Of a stretch of 19,364 nucleotides of DNA, positions 8,326 through 19,148 are shown piece after piece. Source of the DNA: Fomitopsis serialis (Eukaryota; Basidiomycota; Agaricomycetes; Polyporales; Fomitopsidaceae); contig NW_025955593.1 of NCBI RefSeq assembly GCF_022376445.1, positions 1 through 19,364 of the forward strand. The letters run 5' to 3'. The translations under genes and the position numbers were made by a program. Each line of letters begins with the position of its first letter. Position 1 is the stretch's first letter. The notes below the pieces were generated by a model. It was given only the letters and a program-made list of their open reading frames with translations, had not been told where the DNA came from and ran no database searches.

Positions 8326-10234
8326 CTACTCCGAGTCAGACGCAGACGACTCGTGATCTCGGTTATTACGACGATGCCTCTCTTGAGCTCTAAACAACAC
8401 CGCTTTCAGATCCTCATGCCACTGCCTCGCAGCTTGCAGTCGTCGACCAGCCAGGTAGTGACGTCGTGGTTGCAAGTGTGCATTGTGTTCTGAATCTGAG
8501 GTCGTATCTGACAGGCCTTCTCGTACAAAGGGATCAAGGTCACTGTTGTCTGATCCATCAGCTCCTCGCTCCTCCGCCTCGCACTGCATGGCAAAAGCAT
8601 GGAGGCCGATGCAAGCTTTGATCCAGTAGGTAGCGAGTTTGTGGGACTTCTCGTCCTGGATGTTGATGCGAAGGTGCTTGAGAGACTGAAAGTGGCCCTT
8701 GAGGAAGCCAATCGCATGCTCGGAGCGAACTCGGATGATGGATACATGGTTGTTGAACTTCTCATTGTCTGGGAGGTCACGGTCAGGCCGCTTGTATGGT
8801 GCGACCACCCATACATCAATCTTCAAGTCATGTATATGATTGTAAGCCTTTGGCAGAGCAATTTTGAAGTCTACGATGTACCGGATATGCAGAATCCGCC
8901 CACACAAATTCACCCTCATCTAGGTCTAGGATATCAGCATGGTTGATCCAGAGGTCAGTTTCCTCCCATGCCGATGCATCGTGCGTACTTCCGGTGTGAC
9001 CGTAGCTGAAGTCAACAATGCGCAGGTTCGGTAGGGAGATGATCTGGTGTTTGTTGTGAGATACCGACGACACAAGACAAACATTATTAATGAGACATAC
9101 CTGGATGTTCATCGAATAGTTGCACTTGCGATCAAAATAGCTCTCGCCATACCAGAATGGGCGTGTGTACAACGGGATCAGCGTGCCATCGACCATCAGC
9201 CAGCCGTTGCGCCACGCCCGACACGAGCGTGCTTCCACCCAACGCTTAGCCCTCTCCTTCTCATGCTCCATCACTGGTGGAACCGCGGCCTCCATAAACT
9301 CCTTTCGCAGGATGGCTGTCAAGACTTGGCGGGTCGCCAGGAGGATGGTGCCCTTGGCATATCCAGACCATGCGGCAACCCTTGTCAAGCGGACACCATT
9401 GCCTGAATGGCCAAACCGGAAGAGTGCAATAGCCAGTTGATCAGCAATGGGCATCTGCTTGTTGTTGGATTCATTGGCGAAGACGGGATCATTGCAGATG
9501 CGGGCAAGGACACGGTCAAAGGTGAAGGGTGTGATGCAGAGCTCCTTGCGAAAGAGGTCCAGACAAGTCTCCTTGAGAACAGTGAGTACATGAGGCATAT
9601 ATGGGGGCCCACAAGGATACTGAGTGCGACTCTTCTCATAACACTTGCTGTACATCCTCTTGATTGCTTTGCGAACGTGGTGGCCTATGCGACTCGCCCC
9701 CAGTGGCTCATCAAAGTTGTCGTCTTCATCCGACTCGAATTCTTCATCACCTGCACCCTCATCATCTGCCTCATCCCCCGAGCTCATTGATGTAGAGCCA
9801 TCTGTCCCCCAACCATCCCATCCATCACCAAGGGGAAGCTCATCACCCTCCGGGTCGAACTCATATGGCACAATGGGTGGCATCATGATAGCACCATCTT
9901 TGTCTGAGTCATCCGAGCTGGCGAAGTATATGGCCTCAATTTCACTGAGGTCAGCAATGTCATCAGGTGAGTCCTCGACTTCATCAGAGCTTGAAGAGTT
10001 TGTTGACTCGGAAGGGGTAGTAGATGAGGAGCTTCCACTGCTAGTGAGAGAAGAGTCGGTGGAAAGAGAGCTGAGAGAAGAGAGCAAAGGAGAATGCTGC
10101 TGACGAGGCTGTTGCCAGACTTTGCGGAACCGGGCCTGTGCACGTACGAGTCGTGCGCCTCGCCGGGTGTAGCACTTCTTGTATGCCTTGAGGAGGTTCT
10201 CTGCTCGCCGACGGCGGGCAGTGCGACGTGCCAT
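8326..10234 (-). CDS. PIF/Harbinger DDE transposase, three exons, 596 aa
   Basis: The exons are 9101-10234, 8882-9043 and 8326-8820. The introns at 9044-9100 (57 bp, GTATGT..CCAG) and 8821-8881 (61 bp, GTACAT..GAAG) are both phase 0, and removing them restores the family motifs. ATG at 10234 (MARRTARRRRAENLLKAYKK) is chosen because the open frame upstream has only a TTG. The N-terminus is basic, followed by a long Ser- and Asp/Glu-rich region (about residues 45-180), then a helix-turn-helix-like part (about 260-308, QMPIADQLAIALFRFGHSGN). The nuclease domain of DDE_Tnp_4 type follows, with D349 in WLMVDGTLIPLY, the block IVDFSYGHTGSTHDASAWEE, D428 in VWADSAYP and E466 in VRSEHAIGFLKGHF. The C-terminal tail is acidic and Arg-rich. 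The enzyme would cut and join the element ends in the nucleus. No stop or frameshift was found, so this copy could be active. The first intron could alternatively be retained in frame, but that would separate the conserved blocks. Confidence 0.9.
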
Positions 10235-10404
10235 ACTGTGACAAGACTCGGATAGAGTGGACTGTAGACGTAGTGGACCCTGCGAGGTCAAATTTGATCA
10301 TATTGCATCTACTTGCTTTGTCTACACTACATCAATGGAGAATCAACATAACTCCAGAGTGGAAAAACGGGGAGTTCAGAGTAGCCGGTGATTTTCAAGC
10401 GATC

Positions 10405-10493
10405 CTTCAGCAATCTTGCAGCCATGAAACACCTTGACATCGCCCTTACATCACCGTGTGAATCCCCGTCAAGATCACTACTCTGACTGCCCC
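10405..10493 (-). repeat. Right terminal inverted repeat of Harbinger element
   Basis: Read on the minus strand it starts GGGGCAGTCAGAGTAGTGATC and matches the left end at 5016. Similarity fades inward past GCGATGTC. The interval 10235-10493 also contains the transposase promoter. No TATA box is obvious. Confidence 0.6.
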
Positions 10494-10496
10494 TAA

Positions 10497-10649
10497 TATT
10501 TAGGGCCAAAAGAATTGGATGGTGCTGGCTGGAAACAGAAAGTTGCAGCATTTCACATTATGCCCTATATCAGCCATCATGATCCACATTTAGCTGATCT
10601 TGCACTTGATGAAAATGACACAGACAGCAAAAATGACAGTGATGTTTGA
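10497..10649 (+). pseudogene. Gypsy-type polyprotein C-terminus, third piece
   Basis: Fifty codons are open from TAT (10497) to TGA (10647-10649). They start YLGPKELDGAGWKQKVAAFH and continue with IMPYISHH, then an acidic tail. YxGP followed by ELDG and a xVAAFRxxPY-like block is the usual end of fungal Gypsy integrases. About 15-20 residues between YLGP and ELDG seem missing compared with relatives, an internal deletion. The piece continues the frame interrupted at 5013, so it shows that the whole Harbinger element landed inside this retroelement. Confidence 0.8.
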
Positions 10650-11989
10650 GGAATTGACATAGCACTATGCACAGACAGTTGTGGGAAAAGGCATTGCTTT
10701 AACAGCCAATTAACCTAAACATGGATATGGATGCCCACAGACACAAACAGATCCACACAGATCAGCGTCACAAATAGAATCCATTACTCACTGCATGCAA
10801 CTTCTTTTCCCCACCAAAATGATCAGCACTATCATTGTTGGCACTATCATTATCATCATGCTCATCATCCTCTTCTGCTGTGGCCCTCTTCCTTAGATGG
10901 AAGGTGTGCATCTTCATCCCATTGTCCATCCAAGCTGCCCTAGCATGGCTAGTTTCATCAGTTATGATGTGCATTTTGTTGAACACAATCAGACCAGTAC
11001 ACTTCAAATTACAATATTGATCTATTCTTTTGATCAAAAGCACTCTATAGACACCAACCAGGCAAACACATTGCCAGTGTAGGAAAGGGTTATTGAGAAC
11101 AACTGGGGACAGTTGCAATATTTTGTGTTGGGTAGATGTCACGTGTTGATGGCCAATGGAAAGACATATTGATAGTTGAAAACACAAGAGTGTCATGATA
11201 GCACAATAATGAACAAGACAAACAACAATGAAATCAAACAAGGTGGTTGTGCTGCTCTACCATGTCAAGTAGGCCAGGAGATGGTCAAGAGCCAGATCAG
11301 GGAGAATGAACTCAAAAGAAACAAAAGTGGTATGCAAGATGAAAATTGTATCCACATAGTATGTATGGACCACTTTGTAGCAGCTGGGCCATTCAGGCCA
11401 CTCTTCAACACATTTAAAAAGATATAACATACCTCATTGCAGCAGCAAAGACAGGCAGAGAACCAATGAGGCGGGGCCATTGTTGTTGAGCCTGCCACTG
11501 AGAGAAGAAAGAGTTAGAGAAGGAAGGGAGAGAGTTTAGTAATAACACACTAAGGTGCCCTCCCCATCAGTGACCTCACTCCACATGTCCCAGCCAGAAG
11601 ACTTGTCAAACAGTATGTTGTGGGAGAGTGGCATGACTGTGGTTGAGGGTGGATAGAGTGTGGTTTGCAGTGACATGGCAGTGCGTGCACACATTAGGGA
11701 GACCAGTGGCTGAAGATCTAAAGTCAGATCAAAGTCAGCTGAGTGCCTAGATCCAGTCCATGATATTCAGCAGTGCCTACTCATTTTATTGTGCTTTGTC
11801 AGCACAATAGAGGTGCTCAGTCAGCAATGCCAAGAGCATGAGTAATTACTGGAGATCAGGCCACAATGGAAAAAATTATGGGATTGGCTGGCAAGTTGGA
11901 TGATATTGATCACATGATAGGATTTGATTGGTTAATCTGAGTGCTTGCTTACTCATTATCTTACTTAGCTGCTTATTAAGCAGTTCACA

Positions 11990-12060
11990 AAGTGTATATA
12001 AAGCTCTGTGTTTTGCAGGCAAAGACATGCAATCCAGTAGTCCCCTCTCAGACATCTGGT
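11990..12060 (+). promoter_or_regulatory. LTR-like promoter motif (weak)
   Basis: AGTGTATATAAAGCTCTGTG is followed about 40 bp later by CCCCTCTCAGACATCTGG. TATA box, short leader and CTCTCAGACA-type end resemble the R-U5 part of an LTR. Neither a second LTR nor a target duplication was found. Confidence 0.2.
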
Positions 12061-12113
12061 GTGAGAGATCTGCAGTTCCCATTTAAGTCAATCAGTTACT
12101 ATTTGAGGCAGTA

Positions 12114-12130
12114 TCTCACACAGTGTGAGA
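12114..12130. repeat. 17-nt palindrome TCTCACACAGTGTGAGA
   Basis: Perfect 8-bp arms around a central A. GTGTGAGA occurs once more at about 12060, just upstream. The function is unknown. Confidence 0.7.
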
Positions 12131-14155
12131 CCTCTGATAGTATCTTCTGGTCTAACAATCAGTAGTTTGTCCAATAGCACCTTACTAATGCTATCACTCT
12201 CACTGAGCAAGTCTTCATTTGGAAGTATTGTCTCAGTACATCTTGAACCATTCCAGAAAATATGTAAAACATATACAAATATTACCAACTCCCATACACA
12301 CTCCTAAAACACCTATAGTGAACCTTTGGTTTTCCCATGAACAACCGTATAAGCTTGGTGTTCACCTAAACCCCAGTGAACACAGAGGAAACAACTTTCC
12401 TATTGACAGTGCGTGCTTGTGTGAGGTTGCACTCACGTCAGTATAGTACGAGTCAAGCAAATGAAATGAAAGGAAAACAGATTTGTCATAACACTTGCAC
12501 ATGCCGGGAAGCTCAAATTCATGCTCCTCACTGATAAGACACTGCTAACCAAGATATCATATCCAGTACTGCTAGACAGCACTCTGTGGTGAACTGACAT
12601 TATTCATCCCACAGAGCCAGAATATTGTCTCAACATTCTGCAGCCAATTCAAGATCACTGCCACTGCCCTGCCTGTGACATTCAGTGAGCTTCCCCTGGC
12701 CTCCACTCAATCACAGAGGATCTCCCATTGAGATATGCCACAATACACATAATCTGTGACCTCAGGTGTTTGTGGGTCAAACAGAAGCTGAAGCAGGATG
12801 TAGAGCAGAGCCAACTGATTCACACTCTTGATGCATAGGTATGCTGGAAAACCATGTCTCTGCATCAATACTAACTAGATAATGTCACAGGCACCTTCAA
12901 GAGTTGAGGCCTCATTGTCTTAATCCTTGACACTGTTCTATTCCAATGCCCTGATGGGCTTGGTAGACAGCCACATCTCTTCACCAATGGTGTCCCTGAT
13001 AATATTGTTGCAATTGCGAGCTGCATAGCTCTATGCACTTTAGACAAGTGCATGACAAGTGTGCACAATCCCAGGAACTTCTCTTGTGAAGTATACAAAT
13101 TGCACTGTGAGTCCCTCCTCAAGTTCATAAGTCAGCTGAAGCAGGAAAGAAATGTGCATTACCAGAGTTTGTTTGTCAACATTGTTCAGCGCAGATGGTG
13201 CATCTGTACATATAAATATGAACAGATGAGTTGCTGATACTGATGTGGCCAGGGGATGGGCATTGGGACCTGCCATTGCAACTGATGTCACCCCTGGCCT
13301 GCCACCACTGGCTCTAGAAGTGTGGAAGTGCAGCTGGGGTTTGACAGCAATATGTAAGCCAGACGGCTTACTACTATTGCTACTTACCATATCCAGTTTG
13401 TGTGTGCCCATTTGGTGTGCCACCGGTTTGCTTCCACAACACTTTCACTCTTAAACAGATATACTCTCATCTCACACAGCTCTCTGACTGCATTCATTGA
13501 GTGCTTGCCGCCGGACAAGCCTGGCAGTGTTCCACAATATTGACAACATGTAAACTTTTTTGTGCAGTGTGTATGGGTCACAAAATGCATACTTAGCCTG
13601 AGTGCCTGACCACTGGTCCAGGAAAGCAATACACTGGGCCCTTCCCATGTAGAATGAAGGTTTGTGGCATACATGTATAGAAATATACAATGAAAGAATG
13701 ATCTAAGAGATATAGAAAATGTACCCTAACATTGTAATTTGAGTGGCAGCATGCACACAGAGCCAGAGATTGCAGTGGGAACCACTGCATTTGTCCCAGT
13801 ATAAGTGCCTGCCTTAACACACCTCATTCCAGCATGGAAGATTAAGGCTTATAATTTGGAACTTAGGCAGTATATCACCCAGTCCTGAGGATAACCAGCA
13901 AACACAGCTGCTCACAGATTTTCAATATAGTATGGGCTCAGCAACTGTGCCACCGCATCCAACACTTCTTGTGCTCACATGTGCCAGTGTATTTGAATCC
14001 ACCTCCAGCTTGGACTTATCTCACTTTACTACAATTACACAGATGTGCAATAACTTGCAGACAATTGAAATACCAATAAACAAATCTGTTAGCATTGTCA
14101 GCGTTGCTTCAACTCACCATCAATCGGAAACCACTCCGGCCTGCTTCCTCCGAAA

Positions 14156-14815
14156 GATTCACAGTCCCATTACGTAAGCTTTGCGGTCCCTTAGGGGGGC
14201 AATGTACAGTCCTGGTAGAGCTCCAAACCCCTATTTGAGAGGGTGTGCCGAGACCTGCCTGATTGGGATGTATTGAGCGGTCTAATCTGGTCCCGCAAAA
14301 TAAGTGCCCAAGCCACCGGGTCCTGCCCACGGAACAGCGCGCGCCCGTTGCCGGCCGAGGGGACGCAAATTTGGGACCGTAAATCTGGCGGTCCGCCACC
14401 GCTTCGTTGCGCGTTTTCGCGCGGGCTCGCGCCAAAATTGACCCCGTCATCAGCCCTCTTCGTCCCGAAAGATTTACGGTCCCAAGGCGCCAATTTACGG
14501 TCCCCCGGTGGCTGCCCACTTTCTCGCCACTGTGCCTCGGCATGCCCTCGGCCTGCCTCTCCCTGCCTCTGGTGCCTCTGGCAGTGCGATTTTTGCGCTC
14601 CCTCGCCTCCGTTCCCATGTACTGTAGACAGAACCTTTTGTAACAACCCAAAATATATTTGTATGAATTTTTGTGGCCCTTTCCTGCATCACAGAAGCCC
14701 CGAGTGCATATTTTGTACTCTGCTCTACTGAGCTGTGGCTGGCCTCGGCGGCTGCCTTCCCAACGCGGCAATTCACCACTTTCCCTATCGAGCGGTCCCG
14801 TCGGGACTGCAAATC
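14156..14815. mobile_element. CpG-rich patch with repeated GATTTACGGTCCC motif, probable miniature element
   Basis: The ends are marked by GATTCACAGTCCC (14156-14168) and the inverse GGGACTGCAAATC (14803-14815). These inverted repeats match at 11 of 13 bases. Between them lie more copies in both orientations: GCTTTGCGGTCCC (14178-14190), AATGTACAGTCC (14201), the inverse GGGACCGTAAATC (14373-14385), GATTTACGGTCCC (14471-14483) and AATTTACGGTCCC (14492-14504). The copies at 14371-14385 and 14471-14485 form a 15-bp exact inverted repeat. A minus-strand frame of 237 codons runs across the patch, but it is a by-product of CpG-rich sequence and has no known domain. True outer ends and target duplication were not found. 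Confidence 0.45.
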
Positions 14816-15145
14816 TGACCATCCTCAGCGTTACTTCCCATGATCGAGTCGGACTCCCAATGCATTTGCAATTGAACGACTTTTCAGATGATGACCCTTC
14901 ACTACCATCTGGCTACTGTTGCTTCAATCACACAGTCCGTACTTTGCACTTATACGCCAACTTTGAACGATGCTAATGATACCACAATGGCATGCGGGAC
15001 ACTTGTGTCGAAGAAGCAAGCATTACATTGCCACTAGTGCGAATAGCATTGACATAGTTTACTATTACTCTACTGATCCATCCCATAACGCACGGCTCCG
15101 AACACGCTATCCACGTCTCCATCAAGCCTTTTGGACCAACCCACC
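14816..15145. other. 3' flank of citrate synthase gene
   Basis: This is the intergenic stretch between the repeat patch and the citrate synthase stop codon. It should contain the 3' UTR and polyadenylation site of the minus-strand gene. No AATAAA-like signal is evident and no other gene was seen. Confidence 0.5.
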
Positions 15146-16986
15146 TTACTGCTTGTCCTTGAATATCTTCTGGATCGCGGCGGTTGAGTACGACTTGGGA
15201 CGCTCGAGAGCTGAAGCAAATGATGTCAAGAACAGCGGATCCACGAGTAATGGATGGACACTTACGAGCACCGAGCGCACGGTCCCAGATGAGTTGCGCA
15301 GCCACACCGAACGCACGCGAGACACCGAAGAGAACAGTGTAGAACTGCATCTCTTCAAGGCCGTAGTAGGTAAGGAGCGCGCCGGAGTGCGCGTCGACGT
15401 TCGGCCACGGGTTCTTCGCCTTGCCAGCAGCGAGCAGAATGTCGGGGACGTTCTTGTACACCTGGCCGACGAGCTTGAACAGCGGGTCGTCCGGCATGTG
15501 CTTCAGCGCGAACTCGCGCTGCGCCGTGTACCGCGGGTCCGTCTTGCGGAGGACGGCGTGGCCGTAGCCGGGGACGACCTGGCCGGCGTTGAGCGTCGAC
15601 CAGACGTACTCCTTGACAGCCTCGTCAGAAGCATCCTTGCCGATCTTGGACTGCATCTTGCGCAACCAGAGGAGCACCTCCTGGTTCGCAAGACCGTGCA
15701 GCGGACCGGCGAGACCGTTGAGGGAGGCACTGAAGGCGAGGAAGGGATCCGACAGAGCGGAGCCAACGAGCTTGCCGGTGTGCGCGGAGACGTTGCCACC
15801 TTCGTGATCGCTGTGTTGCGTTAATGGCTGCGTGACGAACTACGGTGCACGGACACGCACCTGTGGATGGTGATGTACAGCCTCATGAGCTCGACGAAGC
15901 CGGGCTTGTCGCTGAAGCCGAGCAGGTGAGACAAGTTCCAGGAGTAGTCCTTGGTGGGGTCGATGGCGGGCAGCTTTCCGCGGCCATAGGTGTTGCGGTA
16001 GATGCGACCAGCGATGTTAGGCAACTTGGCGATGCTATATGCGCAGAATAATGAGCACGCGGATCCTCCCGAGCGATGACGTTGCGCTCACAGGTCCATG
16101 CAGTCCTCGAAGACGGGCTTCCAGTACTCCTTCTTGGAGATGCCCTCGGAGTACGCCTTCGCGAAAGCGGAGCCATGGTTGAGCTATAACAGACGTGTGA
16201 GCGTGACAAAGTGATGTCGACGGCGAGGACATACGGCGGTGACCGCGATGGAGAACTGGCTCATCGGGTGGAGGGTGGACGGGCATCGGTCGATGAGCTC
16301 CTCGACGAAGGCGGGCAGCTCGGCGCGGGCAGCCCATTCGCGGGAGAGGGCAGTAGTCTGCTCCGGGGTGGGAACCTCACCGGTGAGGAGAAGCCAGAAA
16401 AGGGCTTCGGGAAGGGGCTCCTGGCCGCCGGGTGCTTTGGGAAGGGCCTGCTGGCACTCGGGAATGGTCTTTCCGCGGAAACGGATGCCCTCCTCTGTGC
16501 AGGGAGAAGACGCGCGTGAGTGAGAAAAGGCGCCGATTCGGGGAGACGGAAAACCGACGGACCAGCGTCGAGGACGGAACCGTCCCAGATGAGGGCCGGG
16601 AGACCTCGCATGCCGCTGCCGGGGAAAGTCAGTCATGGGTTCGGTGGTGTCTGGATACAAATAGGACGGACCCATAGAGCTGGTCGACGAGAACGGGGCC
16701 GAACGCCTTCTTCCCGTGCTCGGCACGCGTGGCTTTGACCTGGTACGATCGACGATCAGCATGACGCGCGCGGGCGGACGGTGCAGAGCGGTGCGTACGT
16801 TCTCGATCTCTGCGGGGATGAGCTCGGCGACCCTGTCCTTGAGGGAGGTTGCCTTGGTCGAGGCCAGCCTGCCCGGGCAGGCGAAGGCGCTGCGACGGGA
16901 CTGGGCGTGCGGGGTGAGGACACGTGCGCGTGCGGGGGTGGGGAACATACCTGGGCGATGGCGGAGCGGACGAGCGAAGACTGCAT
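15146..16986 (-). CDS. CIT1: Citrate synthase, mitochondrial, 9 exons, 464 aa
   Basis: The enzyme condenses acetyl-CoA and oxaloacetate to citrate, the entry step of the TCA cycle in the mitochondrial matrix. Exons: 16951-16986, 16799-16900, 16672-16739, 16563-16615, 16235-16494, 16092-16183, 15861-16034, 15266-15810 and 15146-15210. The eight introns are 50-68 bp, all GT..AG and phase-consistent; total 1,395 nt with TAA at 15146-15148. The N-terminus ([20 protein letters not shown]) is Arg/Ser-rich without acids, a matrix-targeting presequence. Family blocks follow in order: [38 protein letters not shown] (about 261-273), [13 protein letters not shown] with catalytic H300, [15 protein letters not shown] with H346, and [11 protein letters not shown] with D401. 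The spacings 46 and 55 equal those of H274/H320/D375 in the pig enzyme. The C-terminus is [20 protein letters not shown]. Two introns use the unusual donor GTCCGT. It is divergent from the methyltransferase gene. The gene symbol follows yeast naming. Confidence 0.96.
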
Positions 16987-18173
<1,187 letters not shown>

Positions 18174-18229
18174 ACGGCTTCCGTACGATTACCCATATGT
18201 TGTAGCCTTAGACCATCTTTTCACGGAAA
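18174..18229. other. 56-bp convergent spacer
   Basis: The spacer between the stop codon of the methyltransferase gene (plus) and that of the Rrp41 gene (minus). The 3' UTRs of the two transcripts almost certainly overlap. Confidence 0.6.
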
Positions 18230-19148
18230 TCAAAAATCCATTCTGTCCTCCATTACAACATCTCGTTCGAGGGCTTCCCCACCGCCTACTGGCAGCTTCA
18301 TGCCCGTCTCCATCGCGCCGACCAACCGACTCGTGCGGTTCTTCACAGCTCGCTTCATCTCCTTGTGCAGTGCCTGCCCCGCCTCGCCCGCCAGCCTGAA
18401 TATATCCGCGAACCGATCGACGTGCAGGCGCGTCTCGAGCGCGACGAGGGTGACCTTGCCCGTCCGCGGCATGACGGCCACGGTCATGTGCGGCAGATCG
18501 TTCTCTTCGAGCATGGTGAGGTCGAGCAGCGGCGAGGTGGAGTGCACACCGCCGCTGACCGCGCAGACGAAGTCGGTCATCGGGATGCCGGCACTGATGA
18601 GGGCGAGGGTGGTCGCGTTGATACATGCGTGTAGGAGCCCACCGTCCTGCTGCAGAACCTGGACAAAGATGTCGATTTGAGAGCGCGGGTGGAGCGTGGT
18701 CTGGACGACGGGCTCAAAGGTGGACTTGATCGTGGCGGCGAGCTCAAGGATACGCCTGGATGCTTGCACGAACCGTTACGCTGGGACGAACAAGCACTGG
18801 CGAGGGACTCACCTGTCTGCTCGTGCTCGTCTACGTCGCTCGCCAGTACTGAAGGGAAGCACGTTCATCTCGACGTTGATGACGGCGCGGTCGTGCAGCG
18901 TCTGAGAGCGCATCTTGGCCTCTCTCGGGCCGAAAACGGTGACAAGAACCTGGGTGAGTCCGTGGTTCATGGTGCAGCAGCCATCTGCGGAGCCTTGCTG
19001 AGAGAGGTCGATGTCGATGTCGCGAAGCTCATACTGGCGACGGCCGTCTGAACGGTAGCCTCCGTCGTTGAGGATCTCGACTCGTGAGCTCTGGCGGGGC
19101 CATTAGCGGTGGCTCGATGGTTGATGCGGCGGAATGACGACTGACCAT
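18230..19148 (-). CDS. SKI6: Exosome complex subunit Rrp41 (Ski6), three coding exons, 268 aa
   Basis: This is an RNase PH-fold subunit of the nine-subunit exosome ring that threads RNA to the Rrp44 and Rrp6 nucleases, in nucleus and cytoplasm. Exons: 19146-19148 (ATG only), 18813-19090 and 18230-18755. Introns: 19091-19145 (55 bp, GTCAGT..CCAG) and 18756-18812 (57 bp, GTGAGT..CCAG). The total is 807 nt, whole codons, with TGA at 18230-18232. The joined protein starts MSSRVEILNDGGYRSDGRR, the conserved Rrp41 N-terminus, then DLSQQGSADG, HGLTQVLVTVFGPREAKMRS, INVEMNVLPFSTGERRRRAR, RILELAATIKSTFEPVV, IDIFVQVLQQDGGLLHACIN and MTDFVCAVSGGV. In eukaryotes this fold is catalytically inactive and works as an RNA channel. 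The length fits the family, and no defects were seen. Confidence 0.95.

Larger units (their letters stand above)
5016..10493. mobile_element. PIF/Harbinger DNA transposon, about 5.5 kb, inserted in Gypsy remnant
   Basis: The left end (GGGGGGGTCAGAGTA) and the right end read in reverse (GGGGCAGTCAGAGTA) are inverted repeats. A weaker match runs on for several tens of bases, through GATT and GCGATGT motifs. The element interrupts the Gypsy integrase frame between the CAA codon at 5011-5013 and the resumed frame at 10497. The Gypsy target reads CTCAATATTT, and AATA is present on both sides; with one C/T difference the duplication would be 5 bp (CAATA/TAATA). Harbinger elements normally duplicate 3 bp, so the exact edge is uncertain. 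Inside are a transposase gene and a DNA-binding-type partner gene facing each other, the usual two-gene content of the superfamily. Confidence 0.8.
10650..14155. other. 3.5 kb of CpG-poor decayed repeat DNA, no supported gene
   Basis: CG dinucleotides are very rare here and TG/CA steps are in excess, unlike the Harbinger element on one side and the gene block on the other. The first part may be the 3' end of the Gypsy element. A 157-codon minus-strand frame (10768-11241) has an acidic, Asp/Asn-rich end (EEDDEHDDNDS), and minus-strand frames at 12871-13690 have Cys-containing stretches (CTKKFTCCQYCGTLPG). They could be exon relics of unknown transposons, but no family is recognised. A TATA-like GTATATAAA lies at about 11994, and an odd palindrome (TCTCACAC-A-GTGTGAGA) at 12114-12130. 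Confidence 0.5.

Noticed and set aside
10235..10291. Transposase start at 10291
   Set aside because: The first codon there is TTG. The first ATG in frame is at 10234 and is followed by a natural basic N-terminus.
14109..14822. Open minus-strand frame of 237 codons taken as a gene
   Set aside because: It lies over the repeated GATTTACGGTCCC motif, its GTVNLS peptides are the motif in translation, and no domain or intron structure is visible.
15503..15824. Plus-strand open frames opposite citrate synthase (for example 14970-15824)
   Set aside because: They are antisense shadows of GC-rich coding exons. The minus-strand reading gives full citrate synthase motifs with consistent phases.
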